64,000 bases of DNA. Source: Mobilitalea sibirica. GTDB taxonomy: Bacteria > Bacillota > Clostridia > Lachnospirales > Lachnospiraceae. Positions 15,720 through 24,772 of this stretch are shown here, in pieces (position 1 is the first letter of the stretch; each line of letters starts with the position of its first letter). The translations under genes were made by a program, and so were the position numbers. The stretch lies in contig NZ_JAEAGR010000001.1 in the NCBI RefSeq assembly GCF_015999265.1, forward strand, positions 248,001 to 312,000, in the 5' to 3' direction. Below the pieces are notes generated by a model. That model saw nothing but the letters and a program-made list of their open reading frames with translations. It ran no database searches and was not told the origin of the DNA.

Positions 15720-16430
15720 ATGATGACAAATCAGGAATTAATTAAAGAGCTTAGAAAGTACAGATGTGCAGATTTATCAGATGCAATGGATGCCCTAGGT
15801 CTGGTAGACAAAGGAACTATGGATGAGAAGATGAGACCTCTTCGTCCGGGAATTGAATTCAAAGGCTTCGCTCACACGGTTAAACTGCTTCCAAAACAGG
15901 ATAAAGTAAAAACTTGTAAAACAGTGGAAGAGTGGAGAGAAGAGCTGGGTAAAGGTTGTAACGACATCTACAACTTTGTTGACACCGTGAATGAAGAAAA
16001 CGCTAAGGATATGGTAATTTGTATCGATATGGATGGTATCCGTGGCGGTGTATGGGGATCTGAGATATCTTTGACCATGATGGAGCGTGGTGTAGAAGGA
16101 GTTGTTGTTGACGGCGGATGCCGTGATTCCTATGAGACAAATGTTGAGAAAGCACCGGTATTCTGTACCAGAAGAACCTTCACCCATGCTTATGGCCGAG
16201 TACAGAGAGGACAAATCGGAGTACCGATTAACTGTGCAGGTGTAACCGTAAAACCTGGTGATGTAATCTGTGCGGATGATGACGGAGTTTTAGTTATCCC
16301 CAGAGAAGTTGCTGAAGACGTAATACAGTTTGCTAAAATGCAGTTAGAGGATGATATTAAAGTAAGAACCCAGCATTACCAAAACCTTGGTTTAGAACCG
16401 GATGAAACACTGGAACGATTAATGAAATAA
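15720..16430 (+). CDS. RraA/HMG-aldolase fold protein (possible 4-hydroxy-2-oxo acid aldolase or decarboxylase)
   Basis: 236 residues. The RraA-like core is visible from CADLSDAMDALG onward, with RGGVWGSEISLTMMERGVEGVVVDGGCRD and the C-terminal GDVICADDDGVLVIPREVAEDV. In aldolase members the GG..R/D motif around DGGCRDS binds substrate and the metal site aspartate. Such enzymes split 4-hydroxy-4-methyl-2-oxoglutarate or related acids to pyruvate; others inhibit RNase E. Inside a sugar-catabolism locus the enzymatic role is much more likely. An insertion of about 45 residues (residues 55-100) precedes the conserved core. The start at 15720 follows AGAAAGGA; 15723 is an alternative. Substrate unknown. 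Confidence 0.8.
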   Translation: MMTNQELIKELRKYRCADLSDAMDALGLVDKGTMDEKMRPLRPGIEFKGFAHTVKLLPKQDKVKTCKTVEEWREELGKGCNDIYNFVDTVNEENAKDMVICIDMDGIRGGVWGSEISLTMMERGVEGVVVDGGCRDSYETNVEKAPVFCTRRTFTHAYGRVQRGQIGVPINCAGVTVKPGDVICADDDGVLVIPREVAEDVIQFAKMQLEDDIKVRTQHYQNLGLEPDETLERLMK

Positions 16431-16458
16431 GATATCATACAATAGTGATGATATTTCA

Positions 16459-16590
16459 TGGGGCTGTCGCATAATAATAGATTTTCTTTTAAGGCGAGAC
16501 ACGGAGTTCCCACATACACTAGTTTGATACAGATGCTTAGTATGCCTGTCTCGTACAAAAATGATTGTATCGAGCATACTAAGCATTATT
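16459..16590 (+). terminator. Complex palindromic region, probable terminator
   Basis: ATGCTTAGTATGC at 16533-16545 pairs perfectly with GCATACTAAGCAT at 16574-16586, and inside it CTCG/CGAG and TACAA/TTGTA extend the fold. The preceding GGCGAGACA can pair instead with TGTCTCG inside the stem, so two exclusive folds exist. A T-rich tail (TTATTTATAAT) follows. Confidence 0.5.
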
Positions 16591-16805
16591 TATAATATCA
16601 TAAGCTTTTAATAAGGCTGAATATGCACACCTTAATCTTGGCTATCTATGTAATGTAAGAAACTCATATAAATTAGTTAACTTAGGTAGGTATGACGGAG
16701 CTCTTTGTATAGTTTCTATAAGATTGTATCGATAGCCCTAAAAACCTAAAGAGAGAAACTAATCTATGTGCTCACGAAACAGTTCTATTATAAAGGAGGT
16801 TTGCT

Positions 16806-17252
16806 ATGATTTTAGGAAATAAGCCACATCGTTATCTGATACTTGATCTGCAAAGAGGAGATCTGCTTCTTGAGAAAATTACGGAAGAAGTAAATAAAGC
16901 CGGAATTAAGGATGCAGTTATCCTATGTGGAATAGGAGCTTTGCAAAAAGTAGTATATCACCGGGTAACCAGTTTCAGCAATGTACCGGAAGAGGAATTT
17001 GTAACGATTGAGAAGCCGTTGGAGCTGGGTTCCTTACAGGGTATGTTTGTAGATGGGCAGCCACATATTCATATCGTCTGTTCGGATGAGAACGGTACCT
17101 ATGCAGGACATCTAGAACCGGGAACAACGGTTTTATATCTTGCGGAGATAACAGTTATGGAACTTCCGGATACCAATCTCGCCAGGGTTAAGACTGCGAA
17201 TAACATTGGTATCTTTACTGACAAAACATCAGGCAAAATGATTGACCAATAG
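16806..17252 (+). CDS. PPC/DUF296 domain protein
   Basis: 148 residues, the whole length being one PPC (plant and prokaryote conserved, DUF296) domain: RYLILDLQRGDLLLEKITEEVNKAGIKDAVILCGIGAL at the start and the histidine-rich signature PHIHIVCSDENGTYAGHLEPG near residues 80-101. Bacterial members are trimers; the conserved histidines could bind a metal, which would make an enzymatic role possible. The annotation DNA-binding protein is inherited from plant AT-hook proteins, and this protein has no AT hook. It is 13 bp upstream of the next gene, in one operon with it. AAAGGAGG precedes the ATG. Confidence 0.8.
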   Translation: MILGNKPHRYLILDLQRGDLLLEKITEEVNKAGIKDAVILCGIGALQKVVYHRVTSFSNVPEEEFVTIEKPLELGSLQGMFVDGQPHIHIVCSDENGTYAGHLEPGTTVLYLAEITVMELPDTNLARVKTANNIGIFTDKTSGKMIDQ

Positions 17253-17265
17253 ATAGGAAAATGTG

Positions 17266-19311
17266 ATGATTAATATTATAAGCAATGTAGAATTAACACC
17301 GGCAATTCAATTTGCACTCGATAAACTGAAACAGGAACTGATGTATAGAAGTGCAGAAAACAATACCTTTCATTTAAGGCTTTTCATGGACCGAAAGCTG
17401 AAACCGCAGGGCTATCAAAGGTTAACAACACAGGATACGGTCACCATAACAGGAGCGGACGAAGCCGGTGTTATGTACGGTGTTTTGGATTTAAGTAAGG
17501 AGATTAGCCATGGGAAAGGTATGGAAGATATATCGGATATTTCGGTTATCCCTTATCTGGAATATAGAGGGATTAAGTTTAATATTCCCTTAGATGCCAG
17601 AACACCCAGTTATTCCGATGCATCGGATTCTGCATCTCTAAACATAGAAAATATGTGGGATTTTGAGTTTTGGAAAGAGTTTTTGGATCGAATGGCTCTA
17701 AACCGATATAATGTATTGTCCTTATGGTCTCTATCACCTTTTCCTTCCCTTGTACGTATTCCTGAATACCCACTAACAGCTCTGGAAGATGTGAAAATAA
17801 CAACCAGACCCATTAAAGCAGACCTTAGCGGCTGGGGAATGTATACAAAGGATATGAAAGAAAGCTTAGTAACCGTGAAGAAGATGACGATGGACGATAA
17901 AATATCCTTCTGGCAGTCAGTGATGGAATATGCGAAGAACCGATGCATTAAGATATTTATCTTTACCTGGAATTTATTTGTCTATGGCACAGAGAATAAC
18001 CCCTATGGGATTACCTGCGATCAGCATAATCCGGTAACGAAGGATTACATCTACTGTGGAACAAAGGCTCTGATGGAGACCTACCCCTTACTGGCAGGCA
18101 TCGGTATTACCTCTGGTGAACACATGCTAAGGGATGAGACGGATATCCCGTTTTTGGCTGATTCCTATGGTAGAGGGGTAAAGGACTATCTGGCAGATCA
18201 TCCACAGAGGGAGTTTCGCTTTATCCATAGGATGCAATATACAGCCTATGACAGTATTATAGAAGAGTTTCGCGAATTTCCCTGCCCCTTTGGCATTAGT
18301 TTTAAGTATTCTCAGGCCCATATGTATTCCAGTACTAAGCCTGCCTTCATTCATGATTTTTTAAAGGAGAAGGCCAAAGATCTTAAGATATGGTTAACGA
18401 TACGTAACGATGATTTTTATATGTATCGCTGGGGAGATCCGGAGTTTGCCAGAGAGTATATCAAAAATCTACCGTCGGATGAAATGACCGGGTTTTATAT
18501 GGGAGCAGACGGTTATACCTGGGGTAGGGATTATATGGATGAGAGGGATTTATCCCATCCGTTATATATCAAAAAAATGTGGTATATGTTTACGATCTGG
18601 GGCCAGCTATCCTATAATATGGATCTCTCGAAGGATTACTTTATTCATGAACTTAACAGTTATTTTAAGATAGAAGCTTCGAAACTATATGATAGCTGGA
18701 AGCATGCATCCTCTATTCTACAGGAATTCAATCAGGTACATTGGCATGATTATGATTTTCAGTGGTATCCGGAAGGTTGCTGTATGTATGATTTCGAGAC
18801 GGATAAACTTGTCTTTGCCGACATCAACGAATTCATCCGGTGTAAGAGTATTCCCGGAGGAGATTATTACAGCGTATCAGAATACTGCGAAGCAATGTAC
18901 CGGGGTGAGCCACTAAGCAAAATTGATCCCCTAAGAACGGCTGAGACAATTCTTTCTTATGCAGAACAGGCTCTAGAGGGGGTAAATCTCATTAGACAGA
19001 AAGCAGAAGGTAATCAGGAACTTCAATATACCTTAGATGATATAGAAACTCTTAGTTATCTGGGAAGATATTATGCAACCAAATTAAAGGCAGCAGTCCT
19101 GCTTTGTACCTACCGTAAAAACGGAGATAAAAAACTACAGCAGGAGGCTGTAGAGCTTTTAAAAACAGCGGCCAATCTGTGGAAGATATATTCCTCCAAG
19201 TCAAGAGCCATGTACAAACCACAGGTGCTGACCCGTTTATGTTCTTATGTGGATGTAAAACGTTTTGACAGATTAGCTGAGTTAGATGTTTTATTAGCCT
19301 TGGAAGAATAA
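17266..19311 (+). CDS. Large TIM-barrel hydrolase-like protein with GH20/GH67-type N-terminal domain
   Basis: 681 residues, no signal peptide. The first 90 residues resemble the alpha/beta N-terminal domain shared by GH20, GH67 and GH115 enzymes, with the signature TGADEAGVMYGVLDLSKEI. A barrel-like region follows (YRGIKFNIPLDARTPSYSD, NRYNVLSLWSLSPFPSL, GIGITSGEHM) and ends in a helical domain (about 520-680). Candidate acids include E in ITSGEHM near residue 287. This points to alpha-glucuronidase-like activity on uronic-acid-decorated oligosaccharides, but I cannot assign it to a numbered family. The start at 17266 (ATG) or 17263 (GTG) follows AGGAAA. It forms a two-gene operon with the PPC protein. 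Confidence 0.6.
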   Translation: MINIISNVELTPAIQFALDKLKQELMYRSAENNTFHLRLFMDRKLKPQGYQRLTTQDTVTITGADEAGVMYGVLDLSKEISHGKGMEDISDISVIPYLEYRGIKFNIPLDARTPSYSDASDSASLNIENMWDFEFWKEFLDRMALNRYNVLSLWSLSPFPSLVRIPEYPLTALEDVKITTRPIKADLSGWGMYTKDMKESLVTVKKMTMDDKISFWQSVMEYAKNRCIKIFIFTWNLFVYGTENNPYGITCDQHNPVTKDYIYCGTKALMETYPLLAGIGITSGEHMLRDETDIPFLADSYGRGVKDYLADHPQREFRFIHRMQYTAYDSIIEEFREFPCPFGISFKYSQAHMYSSTKPAFIHDFLKEKAKDLKIWLTIRNDDFYMYRWGDPEFAREYIKNLPSDEMTGFYMGADGYTWGRDYMDERDLSHPLYIKKMWYMFTIWGQLSYNMDLSKDYFIHELNSYFKIEASKLYDSWKHASSILQEFNQVHWHDYDFQWYPEGCCMYDFETDKLVFADINEFIRCKSIPGGDYYSVSEYCEAMYRGEPLSKIDPLRTAETILSYAEQALEGVNLIRQKAEGNQELQYTLDDIETLSYLGRYYATKLKAAVLLCTYRKNGDKKLQQEAVELLKTAANLWKIYSSKSRAMYKPQVLTRLCSYVDVKRFDRLAELDVLLALEE

Positions 19312-19610
19312 CAAGAAAAGAGATATCAGCTACAAGGAATTTTTATTTTAGTTTAAATACAAAAATAAATTGCACATATATGAAAAAAAATAAAAGCTGT
19401 AAAATTAAACTGTAATAGAAATTGAAAACCCTGAAAAATTAAAACTGTTGATATATGTTTAGACAGAATGATAATGAAAGAAACAAATATATTTCCAGCA
19501 TTACAGATAACATTATGAATACAGTAGGATACAAAGATTTTTAAATAAATTAAACATTATAGAGGTCGTTAAGTACACTATGTTAAAAAATACAGTAAGG
19601 AGTTATTATT
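19312..19610 (+). other. A-rich gap, no feature recognised
   Basis: About 300 bp of very A+T-rich sequence between two hydrolase genes. I see no convincing promoter pair, terminator or small gene in it, other than the AAGGAG ribosome-binding site of the next gene. Confidence 0.5.
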
Positions 19611-21605
19611 ATGGCTTGGTGGGAGAATTATCCCTGGAGAATGATACAGACTAATTTACGTGAAATCGATATGGAGGATATCAATGCAGAGCAATTTGTG
19701 AAGGATTTGTTGGATTTCAAGGCGAATGTAGTACTTCTCAATGCAGCAGGCATTATAGCCAGCTATCCTACAAAGCTGCCCTATCATTATCAAAGCTCAT
19801 ATTTGCACGGAGACAGCTTAAAGGATATCGTGGACCTTTGTCACAAAAATGGCATTAAAGTATTAGCCAGAACGGATTTTTCGAAGGTTCGAAGAACTCT
19901 TTATGAACAGCATCCACAATGGGCGTTTCGGACAAAGGACGGCCAAGTTATGGATTACAACGGGGATGTGCAGTGCTGCATTAACGGGGATTATCAGCAA
20001 AAGTATGCCTTTGAAATATTAAAAGAAATGTTTGAGACGATTCCCTTTGACGGATTATTCTGTAATATGGGTGGTTTTCAGACAAAAGATTATGACTTTA
20101 AAGATTACGGCTATTGCCACTGTGATAATTGCAAACGAAAATTCAGGGAGTTGTATGGGCAGGATTTACCGGAAGCTGAGGACTATAACAATCCTGTTTA
20201 TGGCCAGTACCTCCAGTTTCAGGACAAAATACTTAAGGAATATCGGGAGCGAATGGTTGCCTTTGTTAAGGGCATCAATAAGGAAATCTGCTTTGATGAT
20301 GAAGCCTACGCCCGAATTGAAGCAGCTACGGAATATAAGACCAGATTACCCCATTGGCAATATCATGCCTCCAGTAATTGTCGTGTCATCATTGGCGACG
20401 GTACCAGCAATATCATCTGCTCCAATACAACCGTGGAATATATCGGATATGCCTTCCGCCATGTCTCCGTAACTCCGGCCCTTCAGGAGCTTAGATTATG
20501 GCAGAATCTGGTTAATCTAGGTGCCTTGGATTATTATCTGATCGGACGAATTGATAACCATCTGGACCGGTCCTCCTTTCAGAGGATAAAGAAGGTTTTT
20601 GCCTTTCATGCCAAGCATGAACAAGCCTATACAGGACTTAAATCCAAAGCAAAGATTTTGATGAAACGAACCCATCGCTGGGTGGCAAGTCCGGAAGAAA
20701 AGGGATGGATAAGGACCTTGACAGAAAGTCATATACCCTTTGCTGAGGTACTTCCTACGGAATTTATGGATGTAGACTTAAGTCGGTATCAGCTACTGCT
20801 TTTACCGGATATCAAATTTGTATCAAAAGAGGAAGCGGACAAAATTGATGACTATGTCAAAAACGGTGGAAGAGTAATTGCGACCGGAGAAACGGGATTA
20901 TATGATCCATACACCGGTATTCGGGATGAACAGGTAATCAAGAGCCTTGGGGTAGAACGGATTAATTCTATTCGTCATGACATGGTATCTTCGATGTTTT
21001 TGGTTGAAGCGAAGGATAAGAAAATTTTTACCTCCTATGCAGATACGGATGTTATTCCGGTTGGTGACAGCTTTATCCACGCTACTGTAAAGGAGGATGC
21101 AGAAAAATTCTTAAAATTAATTCCTCCTCATAGGTATGGACCTCCGGAGCGCTGTTATTTTACAGAAATTACGGATACTCCGGGCGTAACAAAATACAAT
21201 TTTGGGAAAGGTTATGCCGTCTATATCCCCTGGATGCCCGGGACCTTCTATAACCTGGGCGGACATAGTAACACCTTCTGGTTTATGCAGGATATCTTGA
21301 TGAACCTATGTGATATAAAATCCATTGCCAAAAGTCTTAACCCTATGGTAGAGGTGAGTCTCTCTGAACGGTCAAATGGTAATCTGTTTGTTCAGTTTGT
21401 CAATAACAGTGGCTGTTTTGGATTAAGCTTCTTTGACCCGGTTCCAATGTACCACTTAAAATTGGAGATACCGGTTCCGAAGGAACCCAAATCGATGAAC
21501 ACATTGAAGTCAGGGCAGGATGTAAGCTACGAATATAAAGATCAAATAGCATATATTTTACTGGATGAATTACAGGAGTATGAAGCAATCGAAATAATGT
21601 TTTAG
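19611..21605 (+). CDS. Putative glycoside hydrolase (GHL6-like barrel plus GH42-type trimerisation domain)
   Basis: 664 residues, cytoplasmic. Residues 1 to about 330 look like the hypothetical glycosyl hydrolase 6 barrel: WRMIQTNLREIDMEDINAEQF, then NGIKVLARTDFSKVR, DGLFCNMGGFQ and the cysteine pair YCHCDNCKRKFRELYG typical of that family. Residues about 345-560 match the beta-galactosidase trimerisation fold (YQLLLLPDIKFVSKEEADKIDDYVKNGGRVIATGE). A beta domain closes the protein. By layout it resembles GH42 and its relatives, so a retaining glycosidase acting on imported oligosaccharide is likely; catalytic residues and substrate cannot be fixed here. AAGGAG precedes the ATG. Confidence 0.65.
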   Translation: MAWWENYPWRMIQTNLREIDMEDINAEQFVKDLLDFKANVVLLNAAGIIASYPTKLPYHYQSSYLHGDSLKDIVDLCHKNGIKVLARTDFSKVRRTLYEQHPQWAFRTKDGQVMDYNGDVQCCINGDYQQKYAFEILKEMFETIPFDGLFCNMGGFQTKDYDFKDYGYCHCDNCKRKFRELYGQDLPEAEDYNNPVYGQYLQFQDKILKEYRERMVAFVKGINKEICFDDEAYARIEAATEYKTRLPHWQYHASSNCRVIIGDGTSNIICSNTTVEYIGYAFRHVSVTPALQELRLWQNLVNLGALDYYLIGRIDNHLDRSSFQRIKKVFAFHAKHEQAYTGLKSKAKILMKRTHRWVASPEEKGWIRTLTESHIPFAEVLPTEFMDVDLSRYQLLLLPDIKFVSKEEADKIDDYVKNGGRVIATGETGLYDPYTGIRDEQVIKSLGVERINSIRHDMVSSMFLVEAKDKKIFTSYADTDVIPVGDSFIHATVKEDAEKFLKLIPPHRYGPPERCYFTEITDTPGVTKYNFGKGYAVYIPWMPGTFYNLGGHSNTFWFMQDILMNLCDIKSIAKSLNPMVEVSLSERSNGNLFVQFVNNSGCFGLSFFDPVPMYHLKLEIPVPKEPKSMNTLKSGQDVSYEYKDQIAYILLDELQEYEAIEIMF

Positions 21606-21701
21606 AAATACATCGTAGTATTAATAAAAAAATGTACATCATTATAATGAAAATAAAGTTCATATTTATTTAAATAACTTTTATAGGAAAGGAGTAGTTT
21701 C

Positions 21702-22604
21702 ATGAGAGACAGTATTCATAAATATTTTCAGGTGGGGACCATTCTTTGGATGAGTTATCCACCGGCAATGTACGATTATAAGGAATCCCTTTGTAAGATA
21801 TTAAAGGACGATTATTTTGACGCGATTGAGATCACACAGATTAAGGAGGATTCACTTCGGGCTGAAGTTAAGGCATTGTTAGAGCAATCCCATATTAAGG
21901 TATGCTATGGAGCACAGCCCCGTCTGTTATCCACCGGACTCAATCCGAATGATATTAATGAGGAAGGACGTAAAAAAGCAGAGGCGACCTTAATCGAAGC
22001 AATTGATGAGGCTGAATACCTTGGAGCGAAAGGCATTGCCTTCTTAGCCGGCAAGTGGGAAGAACAGACGAAGGATAAGGCCTATGAGCAACTCCTTACG
22101 ACTACGATAAATGTATGTAATTACGCTGCAACTAAGAATATGAGCGTTAATCTGGAAGTATTTGATTTTGATATGGATAAGGCAGCCTTGATCGGGCCTG
22201 CTCCTTATGCAGCGAAATTTGCAGCGGATGTGAGAAGCATATGTAAGAATTTTGGTCTGATGGTGGATTTATCCCATTTTCCTACCACATATGAAACCAG
22301 TAAGTTTGTGATTCAGACCTTAAAGCCGTATATAACACATTTTCATATAGGAAATGCAGTTGTAAAACAAGGTTGTGATGCATACGGTGATAAACATCCA
22401 AGATTCGGATATCCGAACAGTGCCAATGATACGCCGGAGCTACTGGAGTTTTTCAGAGTGTTAAAGGAAGAGGGCTTTTTTAGAGCAGACAATCCCTATG
22501 TGCTTTCGTTGGAAGTGACACTCAGAGAGGGTGAGGATGGCGATATCGTCCTGGCGAATACAAAGAGAGTTATTAACCGGGCATGGGCGTTATTGGAGGA
22601 CTAA
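21702..22604 (+). CDS. Sugar phosphate isomerase/epimerase family (xylose-isomerase-like TIM barrel)
   Basis: 300 residues of AP-endonuclease-2/xylose-isomerase-like TIM barrel: DAIEITQIKEDSLRAEVKALL, GAKGIAFLAGKWEE, SVNLEVFDFDMDKAALIG, GLMVDLSHFPTTYE, THFHIGNAVVKQG and the closing LSLEVTLREGEDGD. The metal-binding set appears as Glu in NLEVF, Asp in VDLSH, His in HFHIG and Glu in SLEVT. It probably isomerises or epimerises a sugar or sugar acid. First gene of a three-gene operon with a dehydrogenase (28 bp gap) and a carrier (15 bp gap), AGGAAAGGAG upstream. Confidence 0.82.
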   Translation: MRDSIHKYFQVGTILWMSYPPAMYDYKESLCKILKDDYFDAIEITQIKEDSLRAEVKALLEQSHIKVCYGAQPRLLSTGLNPNDINEEGRKKAEATLIEAIDEAEYLGAKGIAFLAGKWEEQTKDKAYEQLLTTTINVCNYAATKNMSVNLEVFDFDMDKAALIGPAPYAAKFAADVRSICKNFGLMVDLSHFPTTYETSKFVIQTLKPYITHFHIGNAVVKQGCDAYGDKHPRFGYPNSANDTPELLEFFRVLKEEGFFRADNPYVLSLEVTLREGEDGDIVLANTKRVINRAWALLED

Positions 22605-22632
22605 GGAAACCAGATGAAAGGAAAGAGACAGT

Positions 22633-23592
22633 ATGAAAATAGTAGTATTAGACGGATATACAGAAAATCCCGGTGATTTAAGCTGGGACGGACTAGCAGA
22701 GTTAGGAGATCTGGTGGTATATGACAGAACCCCTGAGGAATTGGTGATTGAAAGAATTGGAGATGCAGAAATTGTATACAGCAATAAGACGGTTATCTCG
22801 GAGGAGATTTTGGCAAAATGTCAGAATATAAAGTTTATCGGCGTTTTGGCAACTGGATATAACGTTATTGATGTTAAAGCCGCCAAAAGCCGTGGGATTG
22901 TGGTAAGCAATATTCCTTCTTATGGAACGGACGCCGTAGCTCAGTATACGATGGCTCTGTTATTGGAGCTATGTCATCATATCGGAGATCATTCCAACTG
23001 CGTAAAAAAGGGAGACTGGACGAATTCGCAGGATTTTTGCTTCTGGAACTACCCCTTGATTGAACTAGTAGATAAGACGATGGGCATTATAGGGTTTGGT
23101 AAGATAGGTCAGGCAACCGCTAAAATAGCAAGGGCTTTTGGAATGAAGATTCTTACTTACAATCCCAGCCCTATCGATAAAGACCAATTAGATGATAATA
23201 TAGAGCAGGTATCCTTTGAGGAGCTGCTAGAGGGTTCTGATGTAATATCCCTTCATTGTCCACTATTCCCTGAGACAAAAGGAATTATTAATAAAGAAAC
23301 CATAAGTAAGATGAAGGATCGGGTATTGATTATCAATGATTCAAGAGGTCCCTTAATTGTAGAAGAGGATTTAAGAGATGCCCTAATCAGTGGAAAAGTA
23401 GCTGGGGCAGCAGTAGATGTGGTGTCCACAGAGCCGATTCGTATGGATAATCCACTTTTATCTGCTCCAAATATCATTATAACACCTCATATTGCCTGGG
23501 CCCCGAAGGAAGCAAGACAGCGACTAATGAATATCGCTGTAGAGAATCTAAAAGCATTTATCCAGGGTTCACCAATCAACACTGTAGCATAG
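22633..23592 (+). CDS. D-isomer-specific 2-hydroxyacid dehydrogenase (glycerate/hydroxypyruvate type)
   Basis: 319 residues. The flanking catalytic domain carries GVLATGYNVIDVKAAKSRGIVVSNIPSYGTDAVAQYTMALLL, and the Rossmann core MGIIGFGKIGQATAKIARAFGM has the GxGxxG loop. Catalytic residues expected in this family are visible: Arg in NDSRGPLIVEEDL, Glu in STEPIRMDNPLL and His in NIIITPHIAW. It interconverts a 2-keto acid and a D-2-hydroxyacid with NAD(H), in the cytoplasm. It is co-transcribed with the sugar isomerase-like gene, so it probably acts on the same acid intermediate. Confidence 0.88.
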   Translation: MKIVVLDGYTENPGDLSWDGLAELGDLVVYDRTPEELVIERIGDAEIVYSNKTVISEEILAKCQNIKFIGVLATGYNVIDVKAAKSRGIVVSNIPSYGTDAVAQYTMALLLELCHHIGDHSNCVKKGDWTNSQDFCFWNYPLIELVDKTMGIIGFGKIGQATAKIARAFGMKILTYNPSPIDKDQLDDNIEQVSFEELLEGSDVISLHCPLFPETKGIINKETISKMKDRVLIINDSRGPLIVEEDLRDALISGKVAGAAVDVVSTEPIRMDNPLLSAPNIIITPHIAWAPKEARQRLMNIAVENLKAFIQGSPINTVA

Positions 23593-23607
23593 GAGAAGCT
23601 GAAAATT

Positions 23608-24585
23608 ATGTCACTGGCAGGTATTACATTAAATCAAATTCTAGTAATTTTTGTTATTATTCTTATCGGTGTTGTTTGTTATAAAATAAAACTGATTGAT
23701 GAAGCTACGAATAGTAAATTATCCAATATTTTATTGCTGCTAGTCAATCCTATGGTGATTTTCGTCTCTTATCAGAGGGAATTTAGTACAGATCTGATGG
23801 AAGGGTTATTAATTTCTTTGGTACTGGCCCTAGTTACTCATATTATGAGTATTATTATTGCCTATGTGCTTATTAAAAAGAAAAAGAGAAAGAAAATTGT
23901 TATGGATGGGATTGTTATTAAGAAATGGGTAGAAAATGAAGATGTAGAGGTAGAACGTTTATCCAGTGTCTATGCCAATGTTGGGTTTATGGGAATTCCC
24001 TTGGTGAACGGTATCTTTGGAACAGAAGGTGTTTTTTATGTAACTGCCTCTATTACAATATTCAATGTTTTCCTATGGACCCATGGGGTTATTATGATGC
24101 AGGGTAGCAGTGAATGGAGTCTAAAAAGCATGCTAAAGAAACTTATGTCACCCTCTATCATAGCGATTGTAATAGGACTTGTATTTTTTCTATTGCAAAT
24201 CAGAGTTCCCCAGGTTATGTACCAAGCATTTTCACATATAGCAGGAATTAATACACCATTTGCTATGCTGATTGCAGGTGTTACCATAGGTAGGACGAAT
24301 ATCCTTAAGCTACTCACAAAATACAGAGTGTATTTTGTTACCTTTCTCAAGCTTTTACTAATTCCAATCATATTGCTGATGATTTACAGCCGGTTCCCAA
24401 TCAATGAAAAGGTATTAATTACAGCAATCATAATGGCGGCAGCACCGTCAGCCACGACCGGAATATTGTTTTCCATTAAATATGAAAAGAATTCAATCTT
24501 GGCAGCAGAAATATTTACAGTAACGACTCTTTTATGTGCGGTTACAATCCCATTCATTGTTACCATATCGGAATACTTTATATAA
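23608..24585 (+). CDS. AEC family transporter (auxin efflux carrier-like)
   Basis: 325 residues with about nine or ten membrane helices, in the AEC/malonate carrier pattern: YKIKLIDEATNSKLSNILLLLVNPMVIF near the start, VYANVGFMGIPLVNGIFGTEG in the middle and MAAAPSATTGILFSIKYEKNS near the end. A charged loop (KKKKRKKIVMDGIVIKK) separates the two halves. AEC carriers move organic acids. It begins 15 bp after the dehydrogenase gene and is probably co-transcribed, suggesting import or release of the hydroxyacid that enzyme handles. Direction of transport is not readable. Confidence 0.85.
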   Translation: MSLAGITLNQILVIFVIILIGVVCYKIKLIDEATNSKLSNILLLLVNPMVIFVSYQREFSTDLMEGLLISLVLALVTHIMSIIIAYVLIKKKKRKKIVMDGIVIKKWVENEDVEVERLSSVYANVGFMGIPLVNGIFGTEGVFYVTASITIFNVFLWTHGVIMMQGSSEWSLKSMLKKLMSPSIIAIVIGLVFFLLQIRVPQVMYQAFSHIAGINTPFAMLIAGVTIGRTNILKLLTKYRVYFVTFLKLLLIPIILLMIYSRFPINEKVLITAIIMAAAPSATTGILFSIKYEKNSILAAEIFTVTTLLCAVTIPFIVTISEYFI

Positions 24586-24772
24586 AAGATGAAGAATAAA
24601 GTGAACCATAAATAGTGATCTTGATTATGACTACATACTGATTAGATAATTATATTAGTTTGTTAGTTTCTTAATAAATAGGGTTATAAATTTTTGAAAA
24701 TAATAAATAGGATAACGTTACTTATTATGATTATAATTCAAGGACAGTATATCAAGAAGGACAGGTATAAGC

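Noticed and set aside
17266-19311. Classical GH20 beta-hexosaminidase
   Set aside because: Only the N-terminal domain resembles GH20; the Asp-Glu catalytic pair motif was not found.
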